A stretch of DNA of 64,000 nt from Oceanimonas smirnovii ATCC BAA-899 (GCF_000381965.1 NZ_KB908468.1:1-64000); one strand, 5' to 3'; counted from the first letter of the stretch, positions 26,263 through 36,763 are shown. Program-made: numbers and translations. Notes: a model not told the origin generated them from the letters alone.

Positions 26263-27597
26263 TTACCGTTGAAACGGGTACACGGATCCTAGTTCAAGAA
26301 TTTGGGTGAGCTCGTCCAGGGCCGCGCGGGATTCCTCCAGCAGCGCCGGATCGCGCAGATCGTTCGGGTGCAGCCTGTCGCGGTAATGGCGCTGTACCCA
26401 GTCGGTAAGGCGGCCATACAGGCGATCATTCATCAGGCAGGCGGGATTTACCGCATTCAGCTGGGCCCGGTTCATGGCCACCCGCAGGCGCAGACAAGCG
26501 GGGCCGCCCCCGTTTTGCATGCTTTGTTTTACGTCCATAAAGCGCACTTCCCGTATGGGGGTATTCATGGCCAGCAACCGCTCAAGATAGGCGTTTACGC
26601 TGGGCGTGCCGGCGCACTCTGTGGGCGCAATCAGCGCCATATGGCCTGGCTTCAGGGTAACCAGCTGCGTATTGAACAGGTAGCTTTTTACCGCATCTGC
26701 TACCGGCACCTCGTCATTTTTTACTTCAATAAAATGCAGCTCAGTATCGGGCAGTTTGCGCCGCACTTCTGCCTGCATGCCCTGAGTATCAAGAAAAGCC
26801 TGCCGATGGTAAAACAGCACATTGCCGTTACCCACGGCAATGACGTCATTATGAAACACACCCTGATCAATCACTGCAGGATTTTGCTGAATAAAAACCG
26901 TCTTGCACTCACTCAGCCCATGCAGGCGGGCCACGGCCCGGGAGGCTTCCAGTGTCTGGCGGGCAGGAAAGCGGCGCGGTGCCGGTGCCCCGGGCTGATG
27001 GGCCCGGCGGCCATAGACAAATAGTTCAAGCCCGTGGCCCTGCTCATTATGCAGCCGGGTGTGGTTTGCAGCGCCTTCGTCACCGAAGTCGTCATGGGCG
27101 GGCAGGGCCTGGTGATGACAAAAATGGGCTTCGTCGGCAAACACACTGCGCAATATACGGCCAGTCACCTCATGCTCAATGGAGCGGTGAAACTTGTTAA
27201 CCAGATTGGCAGGAGTAAAGTGCACGCGGCCATCAAGTGTATCGGCACCGGGTGAAACGGTGGCGGCGTTGGCGGTCCACATGGCTGATGCGGAGCTGCA
27301 GGCCGCCAGCAAATGGGGGGCCTCACGAAAGGCGCTGTCCAGTACTTGTGCATCAGTGCCGGCAAAGCCCAGCCGGCGCAGTGTGTCTGTGTCGGGGCGG
27401 GCCTGCGGAGCCAGCACTCCCTGCACCAGCCCCATGTCGGCCAGGGCCTTCATTTTGCTCAGTCCCTGCAGGGCGGCCTCCCGCGGATGCGACATGCTTT
27501 TAGCATGACGATTGGATGCCACATTACCCCATGAAAGTCCGGCATAGTTATGAGTGGGACCTACCAGACCATCGAAGTTCGCTTCCTGTTCAATCAT
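26263..27597 (-). CDS. astB: N-succinylarginine dihydrolase
   Basis: Second step of the arginine succinyltransferase pathway: N2-succinylarginine to succinylornithine, CO2 and ammonia. The 444-residue guanidine-modifying enzyme begins [21 protein letters not shown], the AstB signature. It contains [25 protein letters not shown] metal/catalytic residues (His and Glu) and ends with the Cys region [19 protein letters not shown] 27597 follows AAGGAG. No other ast genes adjoin it. A single ArgR-like box lies about 200 bp upstream. Confidence 0.95.
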   Translation of the reverse strand: MIEQEANFDGLVGPTHNYAGLSWGNVASNRHAKSMSHPREAALQGLSKMKALADMGLVQGVLAPQARPDTDTLRRLGFAGTDAQVLDSAFREAPHLLAACSSASAMWTANAATVSPGADTLDGRVHFTPANLVNKFHRSIEHEVTGRILRSVFADEAHFCHHQALPAHDDFGDEGAANHTRLHNEQGHGLELFVYGRRAHQPGAPAPRRFPARQTLEASRAVARLHGLSECKTVFIQQNPAVIDQGVFHNDVIAVGNGNVLFYHRQAFLDTQGMQAEVRRKLPDTELHFIEVKNDEVPVADAVKSYLFNTQLVTLKPGHMALIAPTECAGTPSVNAYLERLLAMNTPIREVRFMDVKQSMQNGGGPACLRLRVAMNRAQLNAVNPACLMNDRLYGRLTDWVQRHYRDRLHPNDLRDPALLEESRAALDELTQILELGSVYPFQR

Positions 27598-27933
27598 GAT
27601 AATCTCCTTGAAATCCTGGCGTTGACCAATAAAAGATGCTGCGTACTGCCATTATATTTAGATTTTTATCAAGGTTGTAACTCAAATGTGACAAAGCCAC
27701 CAGGGGCAGGAATAATGATGCATAAAAAGCGGGCGAACAGGCGACCTGAATAAAAAAGCAGTTGATTCCTGTCTCTATGAGGGCGTTAATAAATAAATAT
27801 AAATTCACTGAATTTTTTTCAGGCCCGCGCCCGGCTGGTTTGCTTTTTATGACGATATCACTTATACAGCCGTCATTACCGTGCCACAGACCCGCCCGAA
27901 CGGGGCCGAACTTTAAGGATTTTAACGCGCTTT
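27598..27933. other. Divergent intergenic region astB/topA
   Basis: About 336 bp of AT-rich DNA with no gene I can support. It must carry promoters of both genes. The only motif that stands out is an ArgR-like box at 27794-27807. Confidence 0.5.
27794..27807. promoter_or_regulatory. Possible ARG box
   Basis: TAAAT-ATAA-ATTCA matches the ArgR half-site pair TGAAT-N4-ATTCA at 9 of 10 positions. A second TGAAT follows at 27809 but its partner half is degenerate. ArgR control of astB would make sense, but AT-rich DNA gives such matches by chance. Confidence 0.35.
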
Positions 27934-30561
27934 ATGAGCAAATCTCTCGTTATTGTGGAATCGCCCGCCAAAGCCAAGACCATCAACAAGTACCTGGGCA
28001 GGAACTATGTGGTCAAATCCAGTGTCGGCCATGTTCGGGACTTGCCGACCGCCGGTTCAGCCAATGGTAAAAAGCCGGCAGCGCGCAAAACCGATACCAA
28101 AAGTCTGAGCCCGGAAGAAAAGGCCCGGCTGAAAAAAGAAAAGGATCACAAGGCGCTGATCGCCCGTATGGGGGTTGATCCTGAGCACGGCTGGCAGGCC
28201 AACTATCAGGTATTGCCGGGCAAAGAAAAGGTGGTCAATGAGCTTCAGGCACTGGCCGAAAAGGCTGACACCATCTATCTGGCAACGGATTTGGACCGCG
28301 AAGGGGAGGCCATTGCCTGGCATCTGAAAGAGCTGATCGGCGGTGATGACCAACGCTTTAAGCGGGTGGTGTTTAACGAGATCACCAAGTCTGCCATTCA
28401 GGATGCTTTCAGCCAGCCGTCGGAGCTGAACCTGAACCGGGTAAATGCTCAGCAGGCCCGTCGTTTTCTCGATCGGGTCGTGGGCTATATGGTATCGCCA
28501 CTGTTGTGGAAAAAGGTTGCCAGAGGCTTGTCGGCCGGCCGGGTGCAGTCGGTAGCGGTGCGGCTGATTGTGGAAAAAGAACGGGAAATCAAGGCTTTTG
28601 TGCCTGAAGAATACTGGGATATTCAGGCTGCGCTGAGCAATGAACAAAAGCTGGCGTTGTCCATGATGGTCGCCAAATACCAGAGCAAGGAGTTTCGGCC
28701 CACCAATGAGGCCGACGCCATGGCAGCGGTGGATGCGCTGCGTGCGGGTACCTTTACCGTGGCCAGCCGGGAAGACAGACCCACCCAGAGCAAGCCGCCG
28801 GCCCCCTTTATTACGTCAACTTTGCAGCAGGCAGCCAGCACCCGGCTAAGCTACGGTGTCAAGCGCACCATGATGCTGGCCCAGCGCCTGTATGAAGCCG
28901 GTTACATCACCTATATGCGTACCGACTCCACCAACCTGAGTCAGGAAGCGGTGGCCTCGGTGCGTGATTTTATTGAGCAGCAGCACGGCAGGGATTATCT
29001 GCCCGAGTCACCCAATGTCTACGGTGCCAAGGCTAACGCCCAGGAAGCCCACGAAGCCATTCGTCCGTCCGACGTCACCCTGTCTGCGGAGCAGCTCGAT
29101 GGCATGGAGGCTGATGCCAAGCGACTTTACGATCTTATCTGGCGTCAGTTTGTGGCCTGTCAGATGACGCCGGCGAAATACGACAGCAGCACCATTACGG
29201 TCACCTCCGGTGACTATGAGCTGAAAGCCCGGGGACGTATTCTGCGCTTCGCCGGCTGGACCCGCGTGCTCACGCCTCAAAGCCGTAAAGGTGAAGATAC
29301 CGAGCTGCCGGCGGTGCAGCAGGGTGAAACCCTCACCCTGAATGAGCTGACGCCAAAACAGCACTTTACCAAGCCGCCGGCACGTTTTACCGAAGCGGCC
29401 CTGGTGCGGGAGCTGGAAAAGCGTGGCATTGGCCGTCCGTCTACCTATGCCTCCATCATCTCTACCATTCAGGACAGAGGCTATGTCAAAGTGGAAAGCC
29501 GTCGTTTTTATGCTGAAAAAATGGGCGAGATTGTGGCCGACAGGCTGCAGGAAAGTTTTGCCGAGCTGATGAACTACGACTTTACCGCCCAGATGGAAAG
29601 CAAGCTGGATGAAATTGCCGGCGGCAAACTGAACTGGACCCAGGTGCTTGATGCCTTTTATGCCGAGTTCAGTGAAGAGCTGGAAAAGGCCGAACAGCCG
29701 GCAGAAGAAGGCGGTATGCGTGCCAATGAAATGGTACTGACCGATATCGACTGCCCTACCTGCGGCCGCAAAATGGGTATTCGCACTGCCACCACCGGCG
29801 TGTTCCTGGGCTGTTCCGGCTATGCGCTGCCGCCCAAGGAACGCTGCAAGCAGACCATTAATCTGGTTCCCGGTGACGAATTTGTGCTGGCCAACGATGA
29901 AGAGGCAGAAACCGATGCGCTGCGTGCCAAGCGCCGCTGTGGCAAGTGCGGTACTGCCATGGATTCATATCTGATTGATGACAAGCGCAAGCTGCATGTG
30001 TGTGGTCAAAATCCGGACTGTGACGGTTATGAGCTGGAACAGGGCCAGTTTAAACTCAAGGGCTATGAAGGCCCGGTCATTGACTGTGATCGCTGCGGCA
30101 GTGAAATGCAGCTTAAAACCGGCCGCTTCGGTAAGTACATGGCCTGTACCAATGACGAGTGCAAAAATACTCGCAAGATCCTGAAAAACGGTGAAGTAGC
30201 GCCGCCCAAGGAAGATCCGGTGCACCTGCCCGAGCTACCCTGCACTCAGTCTGACGCCTACTTTGTGCTGCGCGACGGTGCCGCCGGCATTTTTATGGCC
30301 GCCAGTAATTTTCCCAAATCCCGGGAAACCCGTGCGCCTTTGGTGGAAGAGCTGGTACGCTTTAAAGACCGGCTGCCATCCAAGTTCCTTTATCTGGCCG
30401 AGGCACCTGTCGAAGATCCGGATGGTAACAAGGCGGTGGTGCGCTTCAGCCGTAAAAACAAGGAACAATATGTGATGACAGAGGTCAATAAAAAAGCGAC
30501 CGGCTGGACTGCGCATTATGTGGATGGCAAGTGGCAGCAACATCAGAAAGGTAAAAAGTAA
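27934..30561 (+). CDS. topA: DNA topoisomerase I
   Basis: Relaxes negative supercoils. 875 residues, close to E. coli TopA (865). The Toprim domain starts [19 protein letters not shown], with the acidic [13 protein letters not shown] motif. The active-site Tyr is in [13 protein letters not shown], probably Tyr327. The C-terminal third contains Cys4 zinc ribbons (CPTCGRK...[12 protein letters not shown]...[15 protein letters not shown]...CTNDEC). The binding site is weak (AAGGA about 14 nt upstream). A small gene follows 82 nt later. Confidence 0.97.
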   Translation: MSKSLVIVESPAKAKTINKYLGRNYVVKSSVGHVRDLPTAGSANGKKPAARKTDTKSLSPEEKARLKKEKDHKALIARMGVDPEHGWQANYQVLPGKEKVVNELQALAEKADTIYLATDLDREGEAIAWHLKELIGGDDQRFKRVVFNEITKSAIQDAFSQPSELNLNRVNAQQARRFLDRVVGYMVSPLLWKKVARGLSAGRVQSVAVRLIVEKEREIKAFVPEEYWDIQAALSNEQKLALSMMVAKYQSKEFRPTNEADAMAAVDALRAGTFTVASREDRPTQSKPPAPFITSTLQQAASTRLSYGVKRTMMLAQRLYEAGYITYMRTDSTNLSQEAVASVRDFIEQQHGRDYLPESPNVYGAKANAQEAHEAIRPSDVTLSAEQLDGMEADAKRLYDLIWRQFVACQMTPAKYDSSTITVTSGDYELKARGRILRFAGWTRVLTPQSRKGEDTELPAVQQGETLTLNELTPKQHFTKPPARFTEAALVRELEKRGIGRPSTYASIISTIQDRGYVKVESRRFYAEKMGEIVADRLQESFAELMNYDFTAQMESKLDEIAGGKLNWTQVLDAFYAEFSEELEKAEQPAEEGGMRANEMVLTDIDCPTCGRKMGIRTATTGVFLGCSGYALPPKERCKQTINLVPGDEFVLANDEEAETDALRAKRRCGKCGTAMDSYLIDDKRKLHVCGQNPDCDGYELEQGQFKLKGYEGPVIDCDRCGSEMQLKTGRFGKYMACTNDECKNTRKILKNGEVAPPKEDPVHLPELPCTQSDAYFVLRDGAAGIFMAASNFPKSRETRAPLVEELVRFKDRLPSKFLYLAEAPVEDPDGNKAVVRFSRKNKEQYVMTEVNKKATGWTAHYVDGKWQQHQKGKK

Positions 30562-30643
30562 CCCCAAAGCCGCCTGTTGTTCGTATGTTTCGCACAAGGA
30601 GTTGGGTGCAATCATCTCAGGCACTGCCTGAACAGGAGTGAAT

Positions 30644-30808
30644 ATGGATATTCGTGAAGTAAGGCCGGGCATGATTTGTTACACCACCGAAGGGTCGGGC
30701 TATGTACTGGAGGTGGATGTAAACAATGAGGTGGTATTGCTGCAGCGGGAAGACGAGACCATTCCCTTTCAGGTACATGTAAGCGATTTGCTTGAAAGAG
30801 CTGAGTAA
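30644..30808 (+). CDS. Small hypothetical protein downstream of topA
   Basis: A 54-residue open frame with CAGGAG 7 nt before the ATG. It begins MDIREVRPGMICYTTEG and ends SDLLERAE. The pattern of beta-strand-like stretches (GYVLEVDVNNEVVLLQRED) resembles a small SH3-like barrel. Net negative, no membrane segment. I do not recognise a family. The clear ribosome binding site, typical codon use and tight packing before the convergent atl gene (stop 2 nt from its end) favour a real gene. Confidence 0.55.
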   Translation: MDIREVRPGMICYTTEGSGYVLEVDVNNEVVLLQREDETIPFQVHVSDLLERAE

Positions 30809-30810
30809 CC

Positions 30811-31149
30811 TTATTGATCAAGCAGCACCAGCAGCGCACCCAGATCGGGTCGCCACTGGTGCTGTTTCATATCAATCTTATTGCCCCTGAAGACAACACC
30901 TTCCGTAAGCAGCCGCTCTTTTTGTTCACGCGCTTCCCGGCTGCCCGCCGGCAGGCTGATATGCCCCGAAGACGCCACTACCCTGTGCCAGGGCAGGGCA
31001 GAGGTATCGGCCCGGCGCAGCACAGTGCCGGCCAGCCGTGCCCGTCCGGGCAGACCGGCCAGATCTGCGAGCTGACCATAACTGACCACATAACCGGCAG
31101 GAACCAGTGCCAGCACCGATAATATGGCCTGCTTGCCGGTCATGCTCAT
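30811..31149 (-). CDS. Alkyltransferase-like protein Atl (YbaZ type)
   Basis: A 112-residue protein related to O6-alkylguanine-DNA alkyltransferase but with PWHR in place of the catalytic PCHR: Trp replaces the acceptor Cys. Such Atl proteins bind O6-alkylguanine, flip it out and hand the lesion to nucleotide excision repair. The DNA-binding helix (GYVVSYGQLADLAGLPGRARLAGTVL) with the Arg finger is intact. It starts 1 nt after the chemoreceptor gene ends, so translation may be coupled. Confidence 0.93.
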   Translation of the reverse strand: MSMTGKQAILSVLALVPAGYVVSYGQLADLAGLPGRARLAGTVLRRADTSALPWHRVVASSGHISLPAGSREAREQKERLLTEGVVFRGNKIDMKQHQWRPDLGALLVLLDQ

Positions 31150-31150
31150 A

Positions 31151-32707
31151 TCAGGAAAAGGTGCGGCTCAGATTGTTCAGTCCCTGAGAGCGCGCCAGCA
31201 GTTCCCGGCTGGAGTCTTCTACCTGAGTAATGGTGTTGAGATTGGCTGAGGAGGTCTCGGATATTTGATGGACATTACGGCTGATCTCTTCTGCCACCTG
31301 TTGCTGCTGGCCTGCCGCAGTTGAAATTTCCACGGTGAAGCCGGCGATATTGTCAATTTCCTGAACCACACGCCCCAGACTTTCAGTGCCGGCTTCAGCC
31401 GCATTCACACATTCCTGGCTGTGTGCCCGGTTGGTATCCATCATGGTGCGCCAGTTGGTCAGAGTTTGCTGGATCTGGCTGATGCTGGTCTGAATTTGTT
31501 CGGTGGCACCATGGGTGCGTGTGGAGAGGGCACGCACTTCTTCGGCCACCACCGCAAAGCCACGGCCATGCTCACCGGCACGGGCCGCTTCAATGGCGGC
31601 ATTCAGTGCCAGCAGGTTGGTCTGATCAGCAATACCCTGAATTTCTGTCATCAAGGTACCAATGCGATTGGACTCTTCTGACAGTGCCACTGTGGCCTCA
31701 GCAGCTTGCTCCGCCTCCCGGGCCAGCTCTACTATCTTCTGTCGTGTCTGCTCCAGCTGGTTTTGAGTCAGATAGCATTGATTCTGAGCCTCTTCGGCAT
31801 TTTGGGCGGCTTTATGAGTATTTTGAGTAATTTCATTGGCCGTGGCCGACATCTCATCAATAGCGGCAGCAATCTGATGGGTATCGCTGTCCTGGCGGCT
31901 GAGATCGTTCCGGGCACTGCTCATGGCCTGCATCATGCTGGTAGCCAGAGATTTGAGGGAGCCGGTCGCATCATCCACCCGGCCTAAAATAGTGCGGGAG
32001 CGCGCCTGCCACAGGCCAAGGTGGTAATCAGCAATGGAATGAGGCTCGTTGCCGGAATAAACCAGCCGGGACAGGCTGTCATATTCCTTGTGCAGATTTT
32101 GAAAGAAACGCATGCTGGAAAACAGCTGGTTGCGGGTGTTCAGCACCAGCCAGGCCAGAGGCAGCAGGCTCCATACCAGACCGGACAAGCCGCCATAATG
32201 CCAGGCACCGCCCAACAGGCCCAGCATAACGGCACTGCTTATCCAGGGCCTCAGGGCAGTCAGCTTGACGGCCGGTTTTTTGCGCTTGCTTTTTTCCGCA
32301 GCCAGCAGACTGGCATAGGCTTTCTCGGCACGGGCACGCACTGCCGGATCCAGCCTGGTACGCACCGACTGATAGCCGGTGACCTTGCCGTTTTCGTAAA
32401 TAGGAGTCACATAGGCATCCACCCAGTAATAGCGGCCATCCTTGCAGCGGTTTTTAACGGCTCCGCGCCAGGCCTGTCCCTGCTCCATACGATCCCACAG
32501 GTCCTTGAAGGCAGCTTTGGGCATGTCAGGATGGCGCACAATATTATGGTTTTTCCCTTGCAACTCTTCAGCAGTAAAGCCGGCCACTTTGCAGAAAATG
32601 TCATTGGCGTAGGTAATCACACCGCGTTTATCGGTGGTAGATACCAGCTGCTCCTGCTCGCTGTAGGTTACTTCTTCATCGATAACGTGCTGATTTCTTC
32701 TGTTCAT
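31151..32707 (-). CDS. PAS-containing methyl-accepting chemotaxis protein (Aer-like)
   Basis: A 518-residue aerotaxis-type receptor. The N-terminal PAS domain (about 20-115) has the Aer pattern [31 protein letters not shown], which binds FAD in E. coli Aer. Two short membrane helices lie near 155-190. The C-terminal half is the coiled-coil signalling domain with the conserved tip [40 protein letters not shown]. Like Aer it has no periplasmic sensor. The atl gene follows directly. A role in oxygen or redox taxis is inferred from PAS type. Confidence 0.92.
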   Translation of the reverse strand: MNRRNQHVIDEEVTYSEQEQLVSTTDKRGVITYANDIFCKVAGFTAEELQGKNHNIVRHPDMPKAAFKDLWDRMEQGQAWRGAVKNRCKDGRYYWVDAYVTPIYENGKVTGYQSVRTRLDPAVRARAEKAYASLLAAEKSKRKKPAVKLTALRPWISSAVMLGLLGGAWHYGGLSGLVWSLLPLAWLVLNTRNQLFSSMRFFQNLHKEYDSLSRLVYSGNEPHSIADYHLGLWQARSRTILGRVDDATGSLKSLATSMMQAMSSARNDLSRQDSDTHQIAAAIDEMSATANEITQNTHKAAQNAEEAQNQCYLTQNQLEQTRQKIVELAREAEQAAEATVALSEESNRIGTLMTEIQGIADQTNLLALNAAIEAARAGEHGRGFAVVAEEVRALSTRTHGATEQIQTSISQIQQTLTNWRTMMDTNRAHSQECVNAAEAGTESLGRVVQEIDNIAGFTVEISTAAGQQQQVAEEISRNVHQISETSSANLNTITQVEDSSRELLARSQGLNNLSRTFS

Positions 32708-32809
32708 TAGGATGCTTAATATATTTGTCGCATTTTGTTAGTTACTTATCGGCATAGCGAGCCAGTTCTTAAATAAAAAACAGCACTGACTTCTTTACTG
32801 GCTCAGACG

Positions 32810-34567
32810 TTAAGGGCCGGCTGACACACCTGGCTCAGGCAGCAGATTTGCGGGTATGGCAGTGCCTTCCCGACGAGGATCCGCCACGCCTTGCAGCTGG
32901 TTACCCTGTCGCATAATCACATGCAGGCCCGAGTTAAGCTCGTTAAAACGGGGCTTATAGCCCAATGCTGCCATGGCCGGCTGCAGTGCCCGGTTACGGC
33001 CAAATGGTTCCATTTCCAGCTGTCCTCCTCTGTGTAATACATGAGGTTGGTGTACTGCTTCACGAATATCCATCCCCCAGTCTAGTACACTGATCAGGGT
33101 GTGCAGAACATAGCCGATAATGCTGCTGCCTCCGGGAGAGCCGAGCACCATCAGCAGTTCGTTATGTTGATCAAACACCAGGGTGGGGCTCATGGAGGAG
33201 CGAGGACGTTTGCCCGGCTCCAGACGGTTGGCCAGCGGCACACCATTTTGCTCGGGTACAAAGGCAAAGTCGGTGAGTTCATTGTTAAGCAGAAATCCCT
33301 GTACCATCAGCCGGGAGCCAAAGGCGTTTTCAATGGTAGAGGTGAGGGAAACGGCATTACCCTTGGCGTCAATAATGCTTATCTGGGTCGTCGATGGCAG
33401 TTCCGGTGAGGTATCTGCCGGCGGAGCCGGCTGTATTGTTGGCTGGCCGGCCTTTACCTCAGACAGCGCCTGTGCTGATGCCTTTAATAACCCGGCTCGA
33501 TCAGCAAGGTAGTCTGCACTCAGCAGTGCCTCAACCGGCACGGGCACAAAGTCACTGTCGGCGGCATAACGTGCTCTGTCGGCAAACGCCAGGCGGGAAG
33601 CATCGGCAATCAGCCGCCAGGCCGTAGGTGAGGCCGGCCCCATCTTGCTCAGCTCAAAGTGAGACAGCATGCCCAGAATTTGCCCCAGCGCCAGCGCTCC
33701 GGAGCCGGGTGGACCCATGCTACATAATTTGTATTGACGATAAGGAAAACACAGCGCCGGACGTTCCTGAACGCGGTACTGGGCCAGGTCTTCAAGCGTC
33801 AGGGTGCCCGGGTTGCTGGCAGCTGAGACCTTGTCGACCATCAGACCGGCAATTTTTCCTTCATAAAAAGCAGAAGGTCCCTCTATGCTGAGCCGCGTCA
33901 GTATGGCGGCGAGTAATGGGTTAACCAGATGATGTCCGGCAGTAAGCGGTTCGCCCTTTTCGTTAAAGAAATAGTCCCTGGCCTGAGGATCCTGCTGCAG
34001 ACTGTCACGGTTTTTAGTAATCAGTTGTGCCAGTCTGGGCGATACTTCAAAACCATTCAAAGAAAGAGAAATAGCGGGAGTGAACAGGTCCTGCCAGGGC
34101 AGGGAGCCAAAACGCTGATGGGCCTGCCACATCAGCATTACCGTGCCCGGTGTGCCTACTGAGCGGCCGCCGATCACGGCGTCCATAAACTCAAGCGGCT
34201 TACCCTGTTCATCAATAAACAATTCAGGTGAAGCAGCCAGCGGGGCGGTTTCCCGACCGTCCAGCGTTGTTACCTGCTGTTGCTCTTGCTGCCAATGCAC
34301 CAGAAAACCGCCGCCGCCAAGTCCGGATGACTGTGGCTCCACCAGCGTCAGTACCATCTGGGCGGCTATCATGGCATCTACCGCACTGCCACCCCGTTCC
34401 AGCATTTGTTGCGCTGCCCGGCTGGCATGAGGATTGGCCGTCACCACCATCGCCTGCTGTGTCTGCACCAGCGGCTTGTTTTGCCAGCCGGTGGCGGCTT
34501 CAGGTGTAGCACGGCTGTCGGCATAAGCGGGAGACCACCAGAGTAAAAAAATAAGAAACAGGGGCAT
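32810..34567 (-). CDS. ggt: Gamma-glutamyltranspeptidase
   Basis: A periplasmic enzyme of 585 residues that hydrolyses or transfers the gamma-glutamyl group of glutathione. The signal peptide is MPLFLIFLLWWSPAYA. Family marks are MVVTANPHASRAAQQML, SSGLGGGGFLVHW, SMGPPGSGALALGQILGML and the autoprocessing site ELPSTTQISIID; the Thr before Gln becomes the N-terminal nucleophile. SMSPTLVF and GSPGGSSIIGYV follow in the small subunit. ATG 34567 has AGGAG upstream; the TTG at 34585 overlaps that site. Monocistronic. Confidence 0.95.
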   Translation of the reverse strand: MPLFLIFLLWWSPAYADSRATPEAATGWQNKPLVQTQQAMVVTANPHASRAAQQMLERGGSAVDAMIAAQMVLTLVEPQSSGLGGGGFLVHWQQEQQQVTTLDGRETAPLAASPELFIDEQGKPLEFMDAVIGGRSVGTPGTVMLMWQAHQRFGSLPWQDLFTPAISLSLNGFEVSPRLAQLITKNRDSLQQDPQARDYFFNEKGEPLTAGHHLVNPLLAAILTRLSIEGPSAFYEGKIAGLMVDKVSAASNPGTLTLEDLAQYRVQERPALCFPYRQYKLCSMGPPGSGALALGQILGMLSHFELSKMGPASPTAWRLIADASRLAFADRARYAADSDFVPVPVEALLSADYLADRAGLLKASAQALSEVKAGQPTIQPAPPADTSPELPSTTQISIIDAKGNAVSLTSTIENAFGSRLMVQGFLLNNELTDFAFVPEQNGVPLANRLEPGKRPRSSMSPTLVFDQHNELLMVLGSPGGSSIIGYVLHTLISVLDWGMDIREAVHQPHVLHRGGQLEMEPFGRNRALQPAMAALGYKPRFNELNSGLHVIMRQGNQLQGVADPRREGTAIPANLLPEPGVSAGP

Positions 34568-34767
34568 AACAGGGCTCCTGAGCAAACAAGGTACCTCAGC
34601 TTAGCAGCAAGCAAAGGTAAAACCAGCCAAAAAACACCCAAGGTGCTGAAAATAAAAGCAAATGATGCTGGCGACAGAAAAATGACTTGTATTGCAGGTG
34701 CACCTGCCTATAATGCAACTCCATCAGCAGCCCGGCTGTTGATGATTTTTTGTATTTTGATTTGTAT

Positions 34768-34843
34768 GCGGGAATAGCTCAGCTGGTAGAGCACAACCTT
34801 GCCAAGGTTGGGGTCGCGAGTTCGAATCTCGTTTCCCGCTCCA
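34768..34843 (+). tRNA. tRNA-Gly (anticodon GCC)
   Basis: A 76-nt cloverleaf, GCGGGAA...TTCCCGC acceptor, anticodon loop TTGCCAA, T arm GAGTTCGAATCTC, encoded CCA at 34841-34843. Confidence 0.97.
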
Positions 34844-34859
34844 ATCAACACCCTGCAAA

Positions 34860-34933
34860 GGCGCGTTAGCAAAGCGGTTATGCAGCGGATTGCAAATCCG
34901 TTTAGTCCGGTTCGACTCCGGAACGCGCCTCCA
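34860..34933 (+). tRNA. tRNA-Cys (anticodon GCA)
   Basis: A 74-nt cloverleaf, GGCGCGT...ACGCGCC acceptor, anticodon loop TTGCAAA, T arm CCGGTTCGACTCCGG, ending TCCA. It lies 16 nt after tRNA-Gly, in the same transcript. Its last base abuts the stop codon of the convergent DUF1853 gene. Confidence 0.97.
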
Positions 34934-35734
34934 TTACTTCTCCTTATTCCAGTTTCCATCTACCCGAACATACCAGCTGCCATCTTCATTCTGGTAGTTC
35001 TGCCGATCCCGCAATTCGGTGGTAACGCGTCCGCCCGTCATCCAGCCCAGTTTTTGCTGGGGCATAAAACCCGGCCCCGGCAGCTCATAGCCCCAGCGTC
35101 CGTAGTCATGGCCTGGCTGCTTCGGCAGCATGGATCCTTCGGGATAAAATAAACGTCCTTTCAACAGCAGCCGCTTCTTTACCGGCAACAGGCCTTCGGC
35201 TTTCAGTGCTGCACGGACTTCAGCATGTTCACTCAACTGCAGCTGATGCTGTTGCATATGATCCAGTTTGCGTCTGAGTCTGTCGCAGGGGTTAATACCC
35301 AAGGCACTGTCTTGCGGAGCGCTCATATCAGTGATCAGATAAAATTTCACCGCCAGCTCCCAGTGTTCGATACGCTGGCGATGGTGGTCCCACAGCAGAA
35401 AATCAAAGGCACCCATGGTCCGTCCTGCCACTACCTGCTGGCGATTAAAGCCCAGTATTTGAAAACCCGGATAGTCCAGTAAAAAGAAGTGCCACAGGGC
35501 CTCAAAGTACTGCCCCAGCCGGCGGCAGTGACGACAGTGATGCAGCAGCAGGGCGGGATTTCTATCCAGTTGTTGCAGGCGTGGCTGATATGCTTTCAGC
35601 AGGTGAGCATACCAGCTATCGTCCGGTGCCATAGAGACTCCGGGCAATAAACCCGGGCTACCAATGGCCCAGGCCAGATCCCGCACTTCATTATGGCGAT
35701 AATGAGTTAATGGCTGCGTTGGTAAAAGGCGCAT
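34934..35734 (-). CDS. DUF1853 family protein
   Basis: A 266-residue cytoplasmic protein of the DUF1853 family, function unknown. Recognisable stretches are VRDLAWAIGSPGLL near the N-terminus, RRLGQYFEALWHFFL and GAFDFLLWDHHRQRIEHWELAVKFYL, which resemble a nuclease-like fold with acidic residues (E/D-E-x-K pattern in HWELAVKFY). That resemblance is only my reading. ATG 35734 follows GAGGATG. The stop codon touches the tRNA-Cys 3' end, so any terminator for this gene would lie within the tRNAs. Confidence 0.85.
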   Translation of the reverse strand: MRLLPTQPLTHYRHNEVRDLAWAIGSPGLLPGVSMAPDDSWYAHLLKAYQPRLQQLDRNPALLLHHCRHCRRLGQYFEALWHFFLLDYPGFQILGFNRQQVVAGRTMGAFDFLLWDHHRQRIEHWELAVKFYLITDMSAPQDSALGINPCDRLRRKLDHMQQHQLQLSEHAEVRAALKAEGLLPVKKRLLLKGRLFYPEGSMLPKQPGHDYGRWGYELPGPGFMPQQKLGWMTGGRVTTELRDRQNYQNEDGSWYVRVDGNWNKEK

Positions 35735-35795
35735 CAAATCATCCTCTTTTGCTTTACAATATTGCCCATTCAACCCATCAACAAGGGGAGCCAGC

Positions 35796-36554
35796 GTGAA
35801 CAACATCCAGCTCGAGCAACTGTTAAACAAGCAGCTGAATACTCAGGCTATTCGTGATTATTGCCCCAACGGACTGCAAGTGGAAGGGCGCGCCGACATT
35901 CGCCATATTGTTACCGGTGTGACCGCCAGCCAGGCATTAATTGACGAGGCCATTGCCCGTCGCGCCGATGCCATTCTGGTGCATCACGGTTATTTTTGGA
36001 AAGGAGAATCGCAGCCGGTAACAGGCATGAAGCGCAACCGGCTGAAAGCCCTGCTGGCGAATGATGTCAACCTTTATGCATATCATCTGCCACTGGATAT
36101 TGCTCCTGAGCTTGGTAATAACGCTCAGCTGGCGGCGTTACTCGGCATTGAGATGACCGGTCCGCTTGAGCCGGGCAATGAGTTGTCGGTGGCCATGCGT
36201 GGTGAGCTGAGCACGGCAGTGACCGGGAGCGAACTGGCCAGCCGCATTGAGCAGACGCTGGGCCGAGGCGTGCTGCATGTGGGTGACACAGGGCCGGCGC
36301 AAATTCGCAAAATTGGCTGGTGCACCGGTGGTGGTCAGGGCTATATCGATCTGGCGGCAGAGCAGGGCATGGATGCCTTTATCAGTGGTGAAGTTTCCGA
36401 GCAGACGGTTCACTCAGCCCGTGAGCTGGGCATTCACTTCTTTGCTGCCGGCCATCATGCCACCGAGCGCTACGGCGTTAAGGCACTGGGAGAGTGGCTG
36501 GCAGCCAACCATGGGATCACCGTGGAATTTGTAGATATCGACAATCCGGCATAA
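35796..36554 (+). CDS. Nif3-like dinuclear metal centre protein (YbgI family)
   Basis: A 252-residue member of the Nif3/YbgI family, hexameric rings with a dinuclear metal site, annotated as GTP cyclohydrolase I type 2-like. Metal-ligand motifs are ILVHHGYFWKG (two His), AYHLPLDIAPELGNNAQLA (His and Asp) and the C-terminal FFAAGHHATERYG (His and Glu). The start is GTG 35796 with AAGGGGAG upstream. It is divergent from DUF1853. The cellular role is not settled. Confidence 0.9.
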   Translation: MNNIQLEQLLNKQLNTQAIRDYCPNGLQVEGRADIRHIVTGVTASQALIDEAIARRADAILVHHGYFWKGESQPVTGMKRNRLKALLANDVNLYAYHLPLDIAPELGNNAQLAALLGIEMTGPLEPGNELSVAMRGELSTAVTGSELASRIEQTLGRGVLHVGDTGPAQIRKIGWCTGGGQGYIDLAAEQGMDAFISGEVSEQTVHSARELGIHFFAAGHHATERYGVKALGEWLAANHGITVEFVDIDNPA

Positions 36555-36583
36555 AAAAGACCAGGGAGGATAACCACCCTGGT
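36553..36583 (-). terminator. Intrinsic terminator oriented on the minus strand
   Basis: ACCAGGG (36560-36566) pairs with CCCTGGT (36577-36583). The run of A at 36553-36558 gives a U-run only for minus-strand transcription; to the right there is no T-run. No minus-strand gene lies upstream before luxO, so it may end an unannotated transcript divergent from luxO. Confidence 0.6.
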
Positions 36584-36673
36584 TTCGCAGCAGCCACGAG
36601 GGCAACAATATTGTTTGTCCTGCTGAGCGCAGTGAACAAGCACGGTGAATGGGTAACGTATGAGTCATTTTCT

Positions 36674-36694
36674 ATGTTGAACATATGTTAACAT
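36674..36694. promoter_or_regulatory. Tandem palindromes upstream of luxO
   Basis: ATGTTGAACAT is followed without a gap by ATGTTAACAT, each nearly or fully self-complementary. They lie 70-90 bp before luxO and could be an operator for its regulation. No known regulator assigned. Confidence 0.4.
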
Positions 36695-36763
36695 CCGGTT
36701 ATCTGAAGGCAAGTCATTTCTTCAGGCCCAAAGAAAAATGACAATGAATTCAATGAGAGAAGT

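Noticed and set aside
36590..36763. Second sigma-54-controlled sRNA divergent from luxO
   Set aside because: No GG-N10-GC promoter on the minus strand; only the terminator remains.
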